A stretch of DNA of 64,000 nt from Roseiarcus sp963835885 (GCA_963835885.1 CAWIHF010000016.1:1-64000); one strand, 5' to 3'. Positions 27,153-35,832 are shown, numbered from the stretch's first letter. Notes: a model not told the origin generated them from the sequence alone. Program-made: numbers and translations.

Positions 27153-27830
27153 ATGACTGTTGCGATCGATGATACGGCCCCGGATTTCGAAGCGCAGACC
27201 ACGGAAGGCAAGATCAAATTCCACGATTGGATCGGCAATTCTTGGGTGGTGCTGTTCTCGCACCCGAAGGACTTCACGCCGGTCTGCACCACCGAACTCG
27301 GTTACATGGCCAAGATCAAACCGGAGTTCGACAAGCGCGGCGTCAAGATCATCGGTCTCTCGGTCGACCCGGTCGAAAAGCATGCCAGCTGGGCGGCCGA
27401 CATCAAGGAGACGCAGGGCTTTGCGCCGAACTACCCGATAATTGGCGACGTCGACTTCAATGTGTCGAAGCGCTACGGCATGCTGCCCGCAAGCGCGTCC
27501 GGCGATCCCGCCGAGCGCACGGCGGCCGACAACCAGACGGTGCGCAACGTTTTCGTCATCGGACCGGACAAGAAGATCAAGCTCATTCTGGTCTATCCCA
27601 TGACCACCGGCCGCAACTTCGACGAAGTGCTGCGGGTAATCGACTCGCTCCAGCTCACCGCCAACCACAAGGTGGCGACGCCCGTGAACTGGAAAAACGG
27701 CGAGGATGTCATCATCGCGGGCTCCGTCACCGACGACGATGCCAAGAAACAGTATCCGCAAGGCTGGAAGGCGCAGAAGCCATATCTCCGCATCGTACCG
27801 CAGCCGAAAGGGTATGTACGCCGGACATAG
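27153..27830 (+). CDS. 1-Cys peroxiredoxin (Prx6 type)
   Basis: The 225-residue thiol peroxidase has the peroxidatic Cys in HPKDFTPVCTTELGYMAK (PVCTTE). The Arg/Thr active-site partners are in KHASWAADIKETQGF and TVRNVFVIGPDKKIKLILVYPMTTGRN. The long C-terminal part (VNWKNGEDVIIAGSVTDDDA, PYLRIVPQP) is diagnostic of the Prx6 group. It reduces peroxides in the cytosol. ATG at 27153 follows an AGAGG site; GTG 27150 is an alternative. It is the main intact metabolic cargo on the plus strand of the island. Confidence 0.93.
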   Translation: MTVAIDDTAPDFEAQTTEGKIKFHDWIGNSWVVLFSHPKDFTPVCTTELGYMAKIKPEFDKRGVKIIGLSVDPVEKHASWAADIKETQGFAPNYPIIGDVDFNVSKRYGMLPASASGDPAERTAADNQTVRNVFVIGPDKKIKLILVYPMTTGRNFDEVLRVIDSLQLTANHKVATPVNWKNGEDVIIAGSVTDDDAKKQYPQGWKAQKPYLRIVPQPKGYVRRT

Positions 27831-28016
27831 GCACCAGCCCAAACGCCCTCGGTCAGTACACCAACGGCCCACCCTCGTCGAGGCCGCCCTCGAGGTGGCA
27901 GGCGCGGTGAGGCGCGCGTCCTTCGCAGCTTGGCCCGCCACGGCGGAGCGCTCGCCGAAGGCGCAGTAGAACAGGAGCCGCTTGCTGATCGATTTGGCTT
28001 CAGTGGGTTAATAACG

Positions 28017-28445
28017 CTATCCGTGAATGTAGTGCTCAAGCTGACCAATAGTGAATTGCTGATCGCCAATTATGCTTTTGACGAGATCGCCAATTGAAAT
28101 GATGCCGATCAGTTTTTCTTTCTCGACCACCGGCAGATGGCGGATGCGCTTCTCTGTCATGAGGGCCATGCATTGTTCGATGGATTGTTCCGGCTGTACA
28201 ACTAAGACAAGTTTGTCCATTATAGCCTCTACTGGCGTCGCGGGAGATGTCTTGCCTTTGAGAACGACATTCCGAGCATAGTGCCTTTCGGTGATCACGC
28301 CGACGATCTTGTCGCCGTCCATCACAACCAACGACCCAATGTCTTTTTCAGCCATTTTCGCGATGGCGTCATAGACCGTGGCGTCCGGGTTAATGGAGTA
28401 AGTTTCCCGACCTTTTTGGTCGAGCAGTTGCCGCACGGTGGTCAC
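28017..28445 (-). CDS. Tandem CBS-domain protein
   Basis: The 142-residue protein consists almost wholly of two CBS motifs (about residues 10-65 and 75-130): MAEKDIGSLVVMDGDKIVGV and MTEKRIRHLPVVEKEKLIGI. Such stand-alone CBS pairs bind adenine nucleotides or NAD and act in stress and redox signalling. The start at 28445 has a GGGAGGAT site. A perfect FNR/FixK box lies about 70 bases upstream with a TATAAA -10, predicting induction under low oxygen. Confidence 0.92.
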   Translation of the reverse strand: MTTVRQLLDQKGRETYSINPDATVYDAIAKMAEKDIGSLVVMDGDKIVGVITERHYARNVVLKGKTSPATPVEAIMDKLVLVVQPEQSIEQCMALMTEKRIRHLPVVEKEKLIGIISIGDLVKSIIGDQQFTIGQLEHYIHG

Positions 28446-28482
28446 TTGGATCCTCCCTCAGCCACGCCGCCCCGCAATGATT

Positions 28483-28521
28483 TTTATAACGATCCATCAA
28501 ATCCGCCTTGATTCACATCAA
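28483..28521 (-). promoter_or_regulatory. FNR/FixK class II promoter of the CBS gene
   Basis: The box TTGATTCACATCAA occupies 28508-28521 and reads TTGAT-N4-ATCAA on either strand. On the minus strand a TATAAA hexamer lies at 28488-28483, putting the box centre about 40 bases before the likely start of transcription. The ATG is a further 40 or so bases on. From 28522 to 28834 no gene is seen. Confidence 0.75.
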
Positions 28522-28834
28522 TCCTTGCGACAGGTGATCATTTCCGAAGCCGGGCGGTCCAGGCCATCTCAGGGACCCTCGGACGGAAAAACGAACTCGC
28601 TAAAGAATATCATCGAAGGACTGGTGTCGGGCCCAGGGTAAATGGGTACGCCCGCGGTTTCATGCGGTTTTCCGGTAAGGAAAAGGCGAAAGTCGTGGTC
28701 CGCCCTTAGCGCGAACGGCAGCTTTACGTCGATTGCGGGCGTTCCATGGCCGACCACCGTAGGGTCGGTGTCCGCCCATCTGGCGGCCTACCCACGCCGT
28801 GAATCCTGCCATGCCGGCAGACGCTAGAGGGCTC

Positions 28835-28847
28835 TTGGGTCAGGCTC
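28835..28847 (-). repeat. Right terminal inverted repeat of the island
   Basis: TTGGGTCAGGCTC, the perfect inverse of 21549-21561, followed by TAA at 28848-28850. Confidence 0.7.
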
Positions 28848-29024
28848 TAAGCGCGCCCCGTTTCAACGTGGCGAGAGAGCGAATTAGCGCCTTTATAGAT
28901 TGTCTCTATCGGCCTATTGCTCATTTCCTAGAAATCATAAAATAGATCTGCGGCTCTTTCTAAAACCCGGGTGACAAACCGGAAACAAGCATGCAAAGTG
29001 AGCAACGTCAGGGAGGGTACGCCG

Positions 29025-30761
29025 ATGACCGAAGTCGTCAGTAAATCACTTTTGCTTGGATCGATTTGCGCCGCCGCATTCGCTTTGGCTGGACCGGCCA
29101 ACGCGCAGGAAGTCACGGGTAAGTCGAACTCGATGTCCCAGACCGCAGCCATGAAGCCGGTCTCACAGAAAGAGCTCGACAATGCCGCGCATGACGGGTC
29201 GAACTTCCTTCAAACGAACGGCAATTATGAGCAGACGCGATTCTACCCGAACGCCCAGATCAACCGCGGCAATGTCGGCCGTCTGCATCCCGCCTGGATC
29301 TTCCAGACGGAGGTGAAGGAGTCGATGGAGACCTCGCCGATCGTGGTCAACGGCGTGATGTACGTCACCACCTCGTTCAGCCATGTCTACGCGCTCGACG
29401 CCAAGACCGGCGTCGAAATCTGGCACTTCAAGCCCAAGCTCGGGCCTGTCACAACCTTCTGCTGCGGCCCGAACAACCGCGGCGTCGCGGTCTATAACGA
29501 TCGCGTCTACGTCGGCACGCTTGACGCGAAGCTGGTCGCGCTCGACGCCAAGACCGGTTCTGTGGTCTGGGAACTGCAGATCGGCGATCCGGAGAAGGGC
29601 TATAGCGAAACCATGGCCCCGACCGCTGTCGACGGAAAGATTCTGATCGGCACCAACGGCGGCGAATACGGCATCCGCGGCTTCGTCAAGGCCTACGACG
29701 CCAACGACGGCAAGTTGCTCTGGACCTTCGATACGATCCCCGAAAACTCGGTCGGCGTCTGGGCCACCAAGGACGCGACGGGCCGCGACCTGCACCGCGA
29801 CATCGACGCCGAAAAGGCGGCGCTGGCCAAGAACGGCGACCCCTACAAGACGCTCGGCGGCGGGGTGTGGCAGAATCCGTCGGTCGACCTTGCGAATAAG
29901 CGGATCTATTTCGTGGTCGGCAATCCTTCGCCCGACCTCGACGGCGCAATCCGCCCTGGCGACAACCTCTATACCGACTCGCTCGTCTCGCTTGATCTCG
30001 ACACCGGCAAATACGTCTGTCACTTCCAGTACATTCCACACGACGTCTGGGACCTCGACGCCGTCAGCCCGACCGTGCTGATCAACGCGGCAGACAAGTC
30101 CGGCAAGATGATCCCGGCCGTCATGCATGCGGGCAAGATCGGTTACGTCTTCGTGCACGACCGCAAGGATTGTAGCCTGATCCGCTTTTCCGAGCCGATG
30201 GTGTCCGAGAAGGACCGGTGGACATTGCCGACCCCGACCCAACCGCTCGATCCCAAGTCGGCGCGGATGTTCCCCGGCGCGAACGGCGGCGTCGAATGGT
30301 CGCCGATCGCGACCGACCCCGGCAAGCATCTCGCCTATGCGATCAACCTCGAACAGGAGATGACTTATACGGTCGCGAGCTCGCCCTATCCGGACGGCAA
30401 GCTCTGGCTCGGCGGCGCCTTCACCAATGTTCCGAACGGCGTCCAGACCGGCAACATCACCGCGGTCGACTACAACACCGGCAAGATTGCCTGGCAGGTC
30501 AAGACGCCGCAGCCGATGATCGGCGGCATTTTGGCGACAGCGGGCGGCCTGGTCTTCGCCGGAGAGGGCAACGGCTGGTTCAAGGCGTATAACTCCGCTG
30601 ACGGCAAAGTGCTGTGGCAATTCCAGGCCGGAGCCGGCGTCAACGCGCCGCCGTCCTCTTACGCGGTCGGCGGCAAGCAGTACGTCGTCGTCGGCGCGGG
30701 CGGAAACACCCAGATCGACTTCCCGCGCGGAGACGCGATCATCGCTTTCACGGTCGAGTGA
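29025..30761 (+). CDS. PQQ-dependent alcohol dehydrogenase, lanthanide-type active site
   Basis: This periplasmic quinoprotein (578 residues) oxidises an alcohol and passes electrons to cytochrome c. The signal peptide ends near residue 26 (AGPANA-Q). The vicinal disulfide Cys146-Cys147 (TTFCCGPNN) and the metal ligands Glu214 (GGEYGIRG) and Asn300 (VGNPSPD) are present. The catalytic Asp is Asp343 in HDVWDLDAV, and the residue two places on is Asp345. This Asp-x-Asp is the lanthanide-coordinating signature of XoxF/ExaF-type enzymes; calcium MxaF has Ala there. ATG 29025 follows GGGAGGG. A dihaem cytochrome gene lies downstream after a terminator. The substrate is not assignable. Confidence 0.9.
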   Translation: MTEVVSKSLLLGSICAAAFALAGPANAQEVTGKSNSMSQTAAMKPVSQKELDNAAHDGSNFLQTNGNYEQTRFYPNAQINRGNVGRLHPAWIFQTEVKESMETSPIVVNGVMYVTTSFSHVYALDAKTGVEIWHFKPKLGPVTTFCCGPNNRGVAVYNDRVYVGTLDAKLVALDAKTGSVVWELQIGDPEKGYSETMAPTAVDGKILIGTNGGEYGIRGFVKAYDANDGKLLWTFDTIPENSVGVWATKDATGRDLHRDIDAEKAALAKNGDPYKTLGGGVWQNPSVDLANKRIYFVVGNPSPDLDGAIRPGDNLYTDSLVSLDLDTGKYVCHFQYIPHDVWDLDAVSPTVLINAADKSGKMIPAVMHAGKIGYVFVHDRKDCSLIRFSEPMVSEKDRWTLPTPTQPLDPKSARMFPGANGGVEWSPIATDPGKHLAYAINLEQEMTYTVASSPYPDGKLWLGGAFTNVPNGVQTGNITAVDYNTGKIAWQVKTPQPMIGGILATAGGLVFAGEGNGWFKAYNSADGKVLWQFQAGAGVNAPPSSYAVGGKQYVVVGAGGNTQIDFPRGDAIIAFTVE

Positions 30762-30776
30762 CGACACGCTTCGGAA

Positions 30777-30809
30777 GGCCGCTTCGCCGCGAGGCGAAGC
30801 GGCCTTTTT
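30777..30809 (+). terminator. Rho-independent terminator after the PQQ dehydrogenase gene
   Basis: A perfect 12-bp stem GGCCGCTTCGCC / GGCGAAGCGGCC with a GCGA loop is followed by TTTTT. It lies 15 bases past the stop codon at 30761. Confidence 0.9.
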
Positions 30810-30877
30810 CATTTTACCACAGCTTGGAGCGGCGAACATGGGATCGGCGCGACGGCCGCGTACAAGAGGACGATTGG

Positions 30878-31438
30878 ATGTTGCGCATCGCACTTGCCGC
30901 GGCTCTGCTGGTCGGCTCGGCCTTCGCCCACGCAGAAACGCTCGAAGAGAAGGCGGCGATCTGCAGCGCCTGCCACGGCCTCAAAGGTGTGCCCGGAGAC
31001 AAGTCGACACCGATCATCTGGGGCCAGAATGCCGGTTACCTCTATTTGCAGTTCCGCGATTTCCAGAAGGGCGCGCGTACGGCTGAACCCATGGCCACAG
31101 TGGCGAAGTCCGTCGTCAAGCAGGACGCTCTCGCGCTTGCCGAATATTTCGCCGCCAAACCGTGGCCCAAGACCGGCGCTCCTGCAGCCTCGAAAGCTGA
31201 CGAGGCCGTGGCGACGGCGGCGATCAAGTCCGTCGTCTGCACAAGCTGCCACCTCGAACAGTTCCAGGGCGATTCCTCCGTCCCCCGCCTCGCCGGCCAG
31301 GAGCACGACTATCTCCTCAAGACGATGATGGACTTCCGCAATCGCACCCGAGGCAATAATCCAGGTATGTCCGACCTGATGAACACGATCACGCCGGAGC
31401 AGATCGCGGCGCTCGCAAGCTATTTGGCAGGGATGTAA
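30878..31438 (+). CDS. Dihaem cytochrome c (c4/c553-like)
   Basis: The 186-residue protein has a signal peptide (cleavage after AFAHA, residue 19). There are two haem-binding sites: CSACH (Cys29, Cys32, His33) and CTSCH (Cys121, Cys124, His125). Likely Met ligands are in the C-terminal parts of each domain (AEPMATVAKS, NPGMSDLMN). The repeat of two class I domains is characteristic of cytochrome c4-type electron carriers. Position next to the quinoprotein dehydrogenase suggests it takes its electrons, though a terminator separates the genes. Confidence 0.9.
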   Translation: MLRIALAAALLVGSAFAHAETLEEKAAICSACHGLKGVPGDKSTPIIWGQNAGYLYLQFRDFQKGARTAEPMATVAKSVVKQDALALAEYFAAKPWPKTGAPAASKADEAVATAAIKSVVCTSCHLEQFQGDSSVPRLAGQEHDYLLKTMMDFRNRTRGNNPGMSDLMNTITPEQIAALASYLAGM

Positions 31439-31895
31439 TATCAACAGCGGCGGCGACACAATGCTTGGCGGCGAGCCGATGGCGTGCTATGTTCTTCTTA
31501 TGTTCACTCCAAGCCTTATGCCCTGCCAATGCCGTTGAACGCCCGGGGCCGCTCGGACCGGAAACCCCTGGCGCGGCCGCGGCAGTCCAACTCCGTGTCC
31601 CAAATCGGGACGCCTCGAAAAAAAATTCCGTTGGAAATTCCGTAACCCATTGAAAAGCCCCGAATCGGACGAAGAAATCCAAGAAAATCCAAGCCCGTTT
31701 CTTGGTTTTTATTTGGTCTGGCTTGGTTCTGGCTTGGAAAAGCTTTGACCTGAGGCCGCTCCGTCTTCGGCTTGAGCTAATATTCTGAAATTCAGAATAG
31801 CGCCGACCTTTGATATTGCCCGCGTGGGGTCTGCAGCACAGACTTCGAAACCGCGCCCGGCGCCGATCGCCCGCCGAGCCTACCGAGGCGCTGCG
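31439..31895. other. Gene-free interval with a perfect palindrome
   Basis: No supported gene. The interval carries several near repeats of CTTGGTTCTGG-like sequence around 31700-31735. At 31781-31799 it has a perfect palindrome with 9-bp arms, TATTCTGAA-A-TTCAGAATA. Confidence 0.6.
31781..31799. promoter_or_regulatory. Perfect 9-bp-arm palindrome, possible operator
   Basis: TATTCTGAAATTCAGAATA is symmetrical around one central base, as in operators of homodimeric regulators. Neither neighbouring gene (cytochrome c or the ankyrin protein, both ending towards it) has its promoter here, so it may belong to a lost gene. Confidence 0.4.
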
Positions 31896-32712
31896 TCAAC
31901 CGGAGTTCCCATCAAGCCTATTCGCCTCGCGCTCGCGTCCGAGCCGCCGGGCGATGTCGGCGGCGGTTTCGCCGCGGTCGTCCTTGAGATCGCGCTCAGC
32001 GCCCCGTTCGATGAGCAGCTTCAGCGTCGCGTCCACGTCCTCGACGCCGGCGCCGGCGTCGTGTCCGGCGGCCCACATGAGGGCCGTGAGCCCGTGGCCG
32101 TAACGACGGTTGACGTCGACGCCCGCATCGATCAGCACGCCGACGATCGGAGCATAGGCGCGGCCGGCCGCGTAGACCATTGCGCCGCTGCCGCCGTCGT
32201 CAAGCGCATTCGGGTCGGCGCCATGCTTCAGTAAGAGTTGGACAGTGTCCGGCGACCCGTTGTAGGCGGCCGCGGCGAGCGGTCTCTCGCCGCTTCGGCC
32301 GGGGATGTTGGGATCGGCGCCGTGGTCGAGAAGCAGGCGTACGGCCTCCGCCCGATCCGCTTCCGCCGCGTCGTAGAGCGGCGTCGAACCGTTGACCGAC
32401 CGCATGTCGACCTTCGCGCCCTTGTCGAGCAGGAGCCGACATGATCTTGACCTTGCCGGCCTGGGCGGACTTGGCGAGCGCAGTCATCCCCTCCCGATCC
32501 CTGGCGTCCACCGCCGCCCCGTGGTCGAGGAGCGCGCGCGCCTCGCGCTCGCAACCGCGCCGCGCCGCAGTGAAGAGCTGCGCCGTCGCCTGAAAGGCGT
32601 CGTCCGCTTTCAGCGAGGCGACCGCCTGCGCGATGTCCGCGCACGGATCCGCCGCGTGGGCCAGTCTCGGCGCCACAACAACCGCAAGCACCACAAACGC
32701 TAAAAGCCGCAT
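31896..32712 (-). CDS. Exported ankyrin-repeat protein (one frameshift)
   Basis: The start at 32712 gives MRLLAFVVLAVVVAPRLAHA, a signal peptide, then DPCADIAQAVASLKADDAFQ. Ankyrin repeats follow: ARALLDHGAAVDARDREGMT, VRLLLDHGADPNIPGRSGERP, VQLLLKHGADPNALDDGGSG, LIDAGVDVNRRYGHGLTALM and LKLLIERGAERDLKDDRGETA. The frame changes near 32440 (after GKVKIMS); removing one base gives LLLDKGAKVDMRS and a 271-residue protein. It should act in the periplasm as a protein-binding scaffold. It lies 30 bases past the asparaginase gene on the same strand, so co-expression is likely. Confidence 0.8.
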
Positions 32713-32742
32713 GGCGCCTCCCTTCTGCTCCATCGATTCAAA

Positions 32743-33764
32743 TCACGAAGCGGCCCGATGCGCCAGCGGCCCGGCTGGGCGGAGCGCCCCGACTTCGACG
32801 CCGCTCCAGTTGACCAGCCGGGGCGCCGCGAAGGGCGCGAGCCTCGCGCCGAACGCCTCGTTGAAACCGCCGAAGCGGCGAAGCAGAGCCGCAATCATCG
32901 CCTGCGCGGCGCGCCCTCCCCCGTCGTCCGCCTTGACCGCAATCCCGAGCCCGAGTTCCGGTAGTCCGGCGCAGTACGCGCCCTCCGCGCCGGTCTTGGT
33001 GAAGGCGCGAGCGCCGAGAATCATCATCACTTGCGTATCGAACCGCCCCGCTCCGGCGACCACCGCCGGATGCGCTGCAACCGCGGCGCGTATCCGTGCG
33101 GCGGCCCTCGCTCGCTCGGGCGCGAGCCCCTGCCCTGTAGCGAAGCGCGCGAATCCGTGCGCCAGCGCCCGCAAGGGAATCGCGTAGGTGGGGATCGAGC
33201 AGCCGTCGACGCCACGCGTCTCCTCGTCGAGCCTAGCCTGCGTCACGTCCGCCAGAGCGGCAGTGACCTCGCGCTGCACCGGGTGATTCCACGCCACATA
33301 GCCCTTCGTCTCGATCCCGGCGGCGCAGGCGACGCAGACGAAGCCTGCGTGCTTCCCGGAACAATTGTTGTGCAGCGCGCCCGGGCTTCGGCCCGAACGG
33401 GCGAGCGCCCGTGCGGCCGCTTCGCCGAGCGGCCAGTGGGCGCCGCATTCGAGGACGCTTTCGTCGCGGCCCGCTCTTGACAAGCATCGCGCGCGCCAAG
33501 GCGACGTGCTCGTCGTCGCCCGAATGCGAGGCGCAGGCGAGCGCGATCTCCTTCTCCGCGAGGCCGAGACGGTCGGCCGCGCCGCTCTCGATCAGCGGCA
33601 AGGCCTGCAGCGCCTTTGACCGCGGAGCGCGGATAGACCGGTCGATCGACATCGCCGAAGGCGAACGCGATCCGGCCATCCGCGTCGACAACAGCGCCCG
33701 CGCCGCGATGGGCGGATTCGACCCGATTGCCGCGTAGGACTTCGACGACGACGGGATTGGTCAT
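32743..33764 (-). CDS. Rhizobial-type L-asparaginase (two frameshifts)
   Basis: This belongs to the R. etli asparaginase II class, unrelated to the bacterial type I/II enzymes. The start at 33764 gives MTNPVVVEVLRGNRVESAHR. PRSAVK supplies the Ser47-x-x-Lys50 pair, NNCSGKHAGF the Cys/Lys pair and VDGCSIPTYA the Asp-Gly-Cys of the metal site described for this class. Frame changes occur near 33615 (after SAVK) and 33480 (after ARAML). The total is a multiple of three plus two, so two extra bases explain both and leave 339 residues. It hydrolyses Asn to Asp and ammonia. Confidence 0.85.
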
Positions 33765-33903
33765 TGTCGGCTCCTCGCGGTCGACAGAAGGGAAGAAGGA
33801 GGCAGAGAATGCCGGACTCGGCGCCGCCAAGCTGCGAAATTCTCCTCACGGGCGCCATCGTAGCCGATCTCGGCCGAAGGACCGAGCGCCGGCCGACCTG
33901 CGA

Positions 33904-33930
33904 TGCCTATTGCCTATTGCCTATTGCCTA
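33904..33930 (+). repeat. TGCCTAT tandem repeat, 3.9 copies
   Basis: Three perfect copies of TGCCTAT and a partial fourth end 38 bases before the ATG of the CBS-BON gene. Slippage here could alter the leader but not the reading frame. Confidence 0.85.
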
Positions 33931-33967
33931 CCGCCTTCGATACTTCAGCCCGTCAGCGAGGCTTCCA

Positions 33968-34684
33968 ATGCGTGTCCGGGACGTGATGACCTATGGCGCG
34001 ATCGGCGTGCCCGAGACCGCGACGCTCGCCGAAGCGATCGAGACGATGCTGCGCTCGCGCGTCAGCGCCCTCTTCGTCTTCGACTCCGACCACGCTCTGG
34101 TCGGCGTGCTGAGTGAGGGCGACCTTCTGCGCCGGGCAGAGCTCGGGACCGACAGGAAGCGCCCGCATTGGGTCGAGCTCCTCCTGAGCGGCGGACGGCT
34201 GGCAGAATCCTACGCCCATTCGCACGGGCGTAAGGTCGGCGAGATCATGACGGCGAAGGTGATCACCGTCTCCGAGGACGCCGATCTCGGCGAGGCGGTC
34301 GATCTGATGCTGCATCGCAACGTCAAACGGCTGCCGGTGCTGCGCGGCGAGGCGGTGGTCGGCGTCATGTCGCGCTCCGACCTGCTCAAGGGCCTGTTCG
34401 CCGCACTGCCAAAGGCCGAGGCCGGCCATTCCGACGCCGAGATCAAAGCCGCCATCCAGGCTGAACTCGACAAGCTCGGCTGGGCGCCGAGGGCAAGCGT
34501 GCGCGTCGAGGTCGCAAATGGCGCCGTCACCTACGAGGGCGCGATTACCGACGAGCGGCTCCGCTCCGGCCTCAAAGTGATCGCCGAGAACACGCCGGGC
34601 GTCACCGAGGTGCACGACCACATGTGCTGGATCGAGCCGAATTCGGGGTTCTATGTGCCGTCGGAGGAAGAGCCGGAGACGTGA
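33968..34684 (+). CDS. CBS-pair plus BON-domain protein
   Basis: The 238-residue protein has two CBS motifs (about residues 5-60 and 85-145: SRVSALFVFDSDHALVGVLS and HRNVKRLPVLRGEAVVGVMS), then a C-terminal BON domain (about 160-225: VRVEVANGAVTYEGAITDER and LKVIAENTPGVTEVHDHMCW). This combination is frequent in Rhizobiales and may link nucleotide sensing with membrane or phospholipid contact; its role is not established. ATG 33968 begins MRVRDVMTYG, the normal family start. It is convergent with panE. Confidence 0.9.
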   Translation: MRVRDVMTYGAIGVPETATLAEAIETMLRSRVSALFVFDSDHALVGVLSEGDLLRRAELGTDRKRPHWVELLLSGGRLAESYAHSHGRKVGEIMTAKVITVSEDADLGEAVDLMLHRNVKRLPVLRGEAVVGVMSRSDLLKGLFAALPKAEAGHSDAEIKAAIQAELDKLGWAPRASVRVEVANGAVTYEGAITDERLRSGLKVIAENTPGVTEVHDHMCWIEPNSGFYVPSEEEPET

Positions 34685-34712
34685 TGGCGCCCTCAAAGAC
34701 TCTCGATGCTGA

Positions 34713-35648
34713 TCAGGCGCCCGCCTTCGCGCTGCGCAAACGCCGAGCCTCGTAGGTTCGCACGTGGAGGTCGGCGATGTGGAGCATCGATCGGGCGTCC
34801 GGCTTTGCGGCGCGGCGCAAAAGGTCTCCGAGGATATGATCGCCTTCAGCCTTTAAGCCGCCTTCGATATCGCGCAGCATCGAGGCCATCAGCGGCGAAC
34901 CGGGGGCGGTCACCGTCGCCCGCGTCCGCTCGAGGAACGGCGCGCGCGGGGGAAATCCCTGATCGGCTGCAATGGCGGCGCATTCGTCGAGTAGCGCGCT
35001 TGCAAGATCGGCGGCGCCCGCGGCGACGATGTCGCCGATGGCGGCCCGCATGAGACACGTAATGCCGGCGGCGGTGGCGATGAAGACCCACTTCTCCCAC
35101 ATATCCTGCAAAATCTCGTCGCTGAGGCGCGCATCGAATTCCGCGCCGAGCAGGGCTGACGCGATTTTCTCGATCCGGGGAGAGCGCGAACCGTCGAGTT
35201 CGCCGAAGGTCAGCGAGTGAAGGTCGTTGAGGTGAATGATTCTGCCGTCGGCGTCGAGCGTCGCCGAGATCACGCATAATCCGCCGAGCACGCGCTCCGC
35301 CCCGAAGCGGTCGGCAAGAACGTCGAGGTGTCGCATGCCGTTCAGCAGAGGCAGGATCGCCGTCTGCGGACCGACCGCCTTGGCGAAGGACGCCACAGCG
35401 CCGTCGAGGTCGTAGGCTTTGCAGCTGAGGAGGACGAGGTCGAACGGTTCTGCGAGCCTGTCCTCCGTTACGAGCGGCGGGGCCGGATGATGAAAGTCGC
35501 CGACGGGGCTCCGTATCGACAGGCCGTGTCGTGCGAGCAGTGCGGCGCGGCGCGGACGAACCAGAAACGTGACGTCCCGGCCCGCCTGCAGGAGCCTTCC
35601 GCCGAAATAGCCGCCGACTGCGCCCGCTCCAACGACGAGAATTCTCAT
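34713..35648 (-). CDS. panE: 2-dehydropantoate 2-reductase (ApbA/PanE family)
   Basis: This NADPH-dependent ketopantoate reductase belongs to the pantothenate/CoA pathway. The start at 35648 gives MRILVVGAGAVGGYFGGRLL with the GxGxxG nucleotide loop. LVLLSCKAYDLD, the Lys-containing WEKWVFIATAAGITCLMRA, and PSMLRDIEGG-type SPLMASMLRDIEGGLKAE near the C-terminus match the family. The 311 residues are normal length. Paralogues acting on other 2-oxo acids exist, so the exact substrate is an inference. Confidence 0.85.
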   Translation of the reverse strand: MRILVVGAGAVGGYFGGRLLQAGRDVTFLVRPRRAALLARHGLSIRSPVGDFHHPAPPLVTEDRLAEPFDLVLLSCKAYDLDGAVASFAKAVGPQTAILPLLNGMRHLDVLADRFGAERVLGGLCVISATLDADGRIIHLNDLHSLTFGELDGSRSPRIEKIASALLGAEFDARLSDEILQDMWEKWVFIATAAGITCLMRAAIGDIVAAGAADLASALLDECAAIAADQGFPPRAPFLERTRATVTAPGSPLMASMLRDIEGGLKAEGDHILGDLLRRAAKPDARSMLHIADLHVRTYEARRLRSAKAGA

Positions 35649-35832
35649 TGCGCGCAATCCTCCATCGCGAGGGACTTTTCCGTCGGTGAATCGCGGCATG
35701 CGCGGCGAAAGAAGCGGTCAGCGTCAAGCTAATTTGTGACGGCTGAAGCGGACCGCCGGTCTTGGAAAGCGCATGCTGCGGAAGGCTCTCCCGCGAGCGG
35801 CGAGAGCCCAGCGTCCCGGTGGGCAGGCCTGG

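Larger units (their letters stand above)
21549..28847. mobile_element. 7.3-kb island bounded by IS-like inverted repeats with TAA target duplication
   Basis: The left end GAGCCTGACCCAA (21549-21561) is the perfect reverse complement of the right end TTGGGTCAGGCTC (28835-28847). TAA is present directly outside both ends (21546-21548 and 28848-28850). Similarity continues imperfectly inward (TCTAGC after AAG on the left, after GAGCCC on the right). Inside are two group II introns, recombinase and FecR remnants, an orphan gene, peroxiredoxin and CBS genes. No transposase matching these ends is present, so the element may be a decayed IS enlarged by later insertions. Confidence 0.6.

Noticed and set aside
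29163..30893. A 576-codon open frame on the minus strand
   Set aside because: It is antisense to the PQQ dehydrogenase, whose motifs are unambiguous.
33904..33930. Possible CRISPR repeats
   Set aside because: The unit is seven bases with no spacers; simple tandem repeat only. No CRISPR array was found anywhere.
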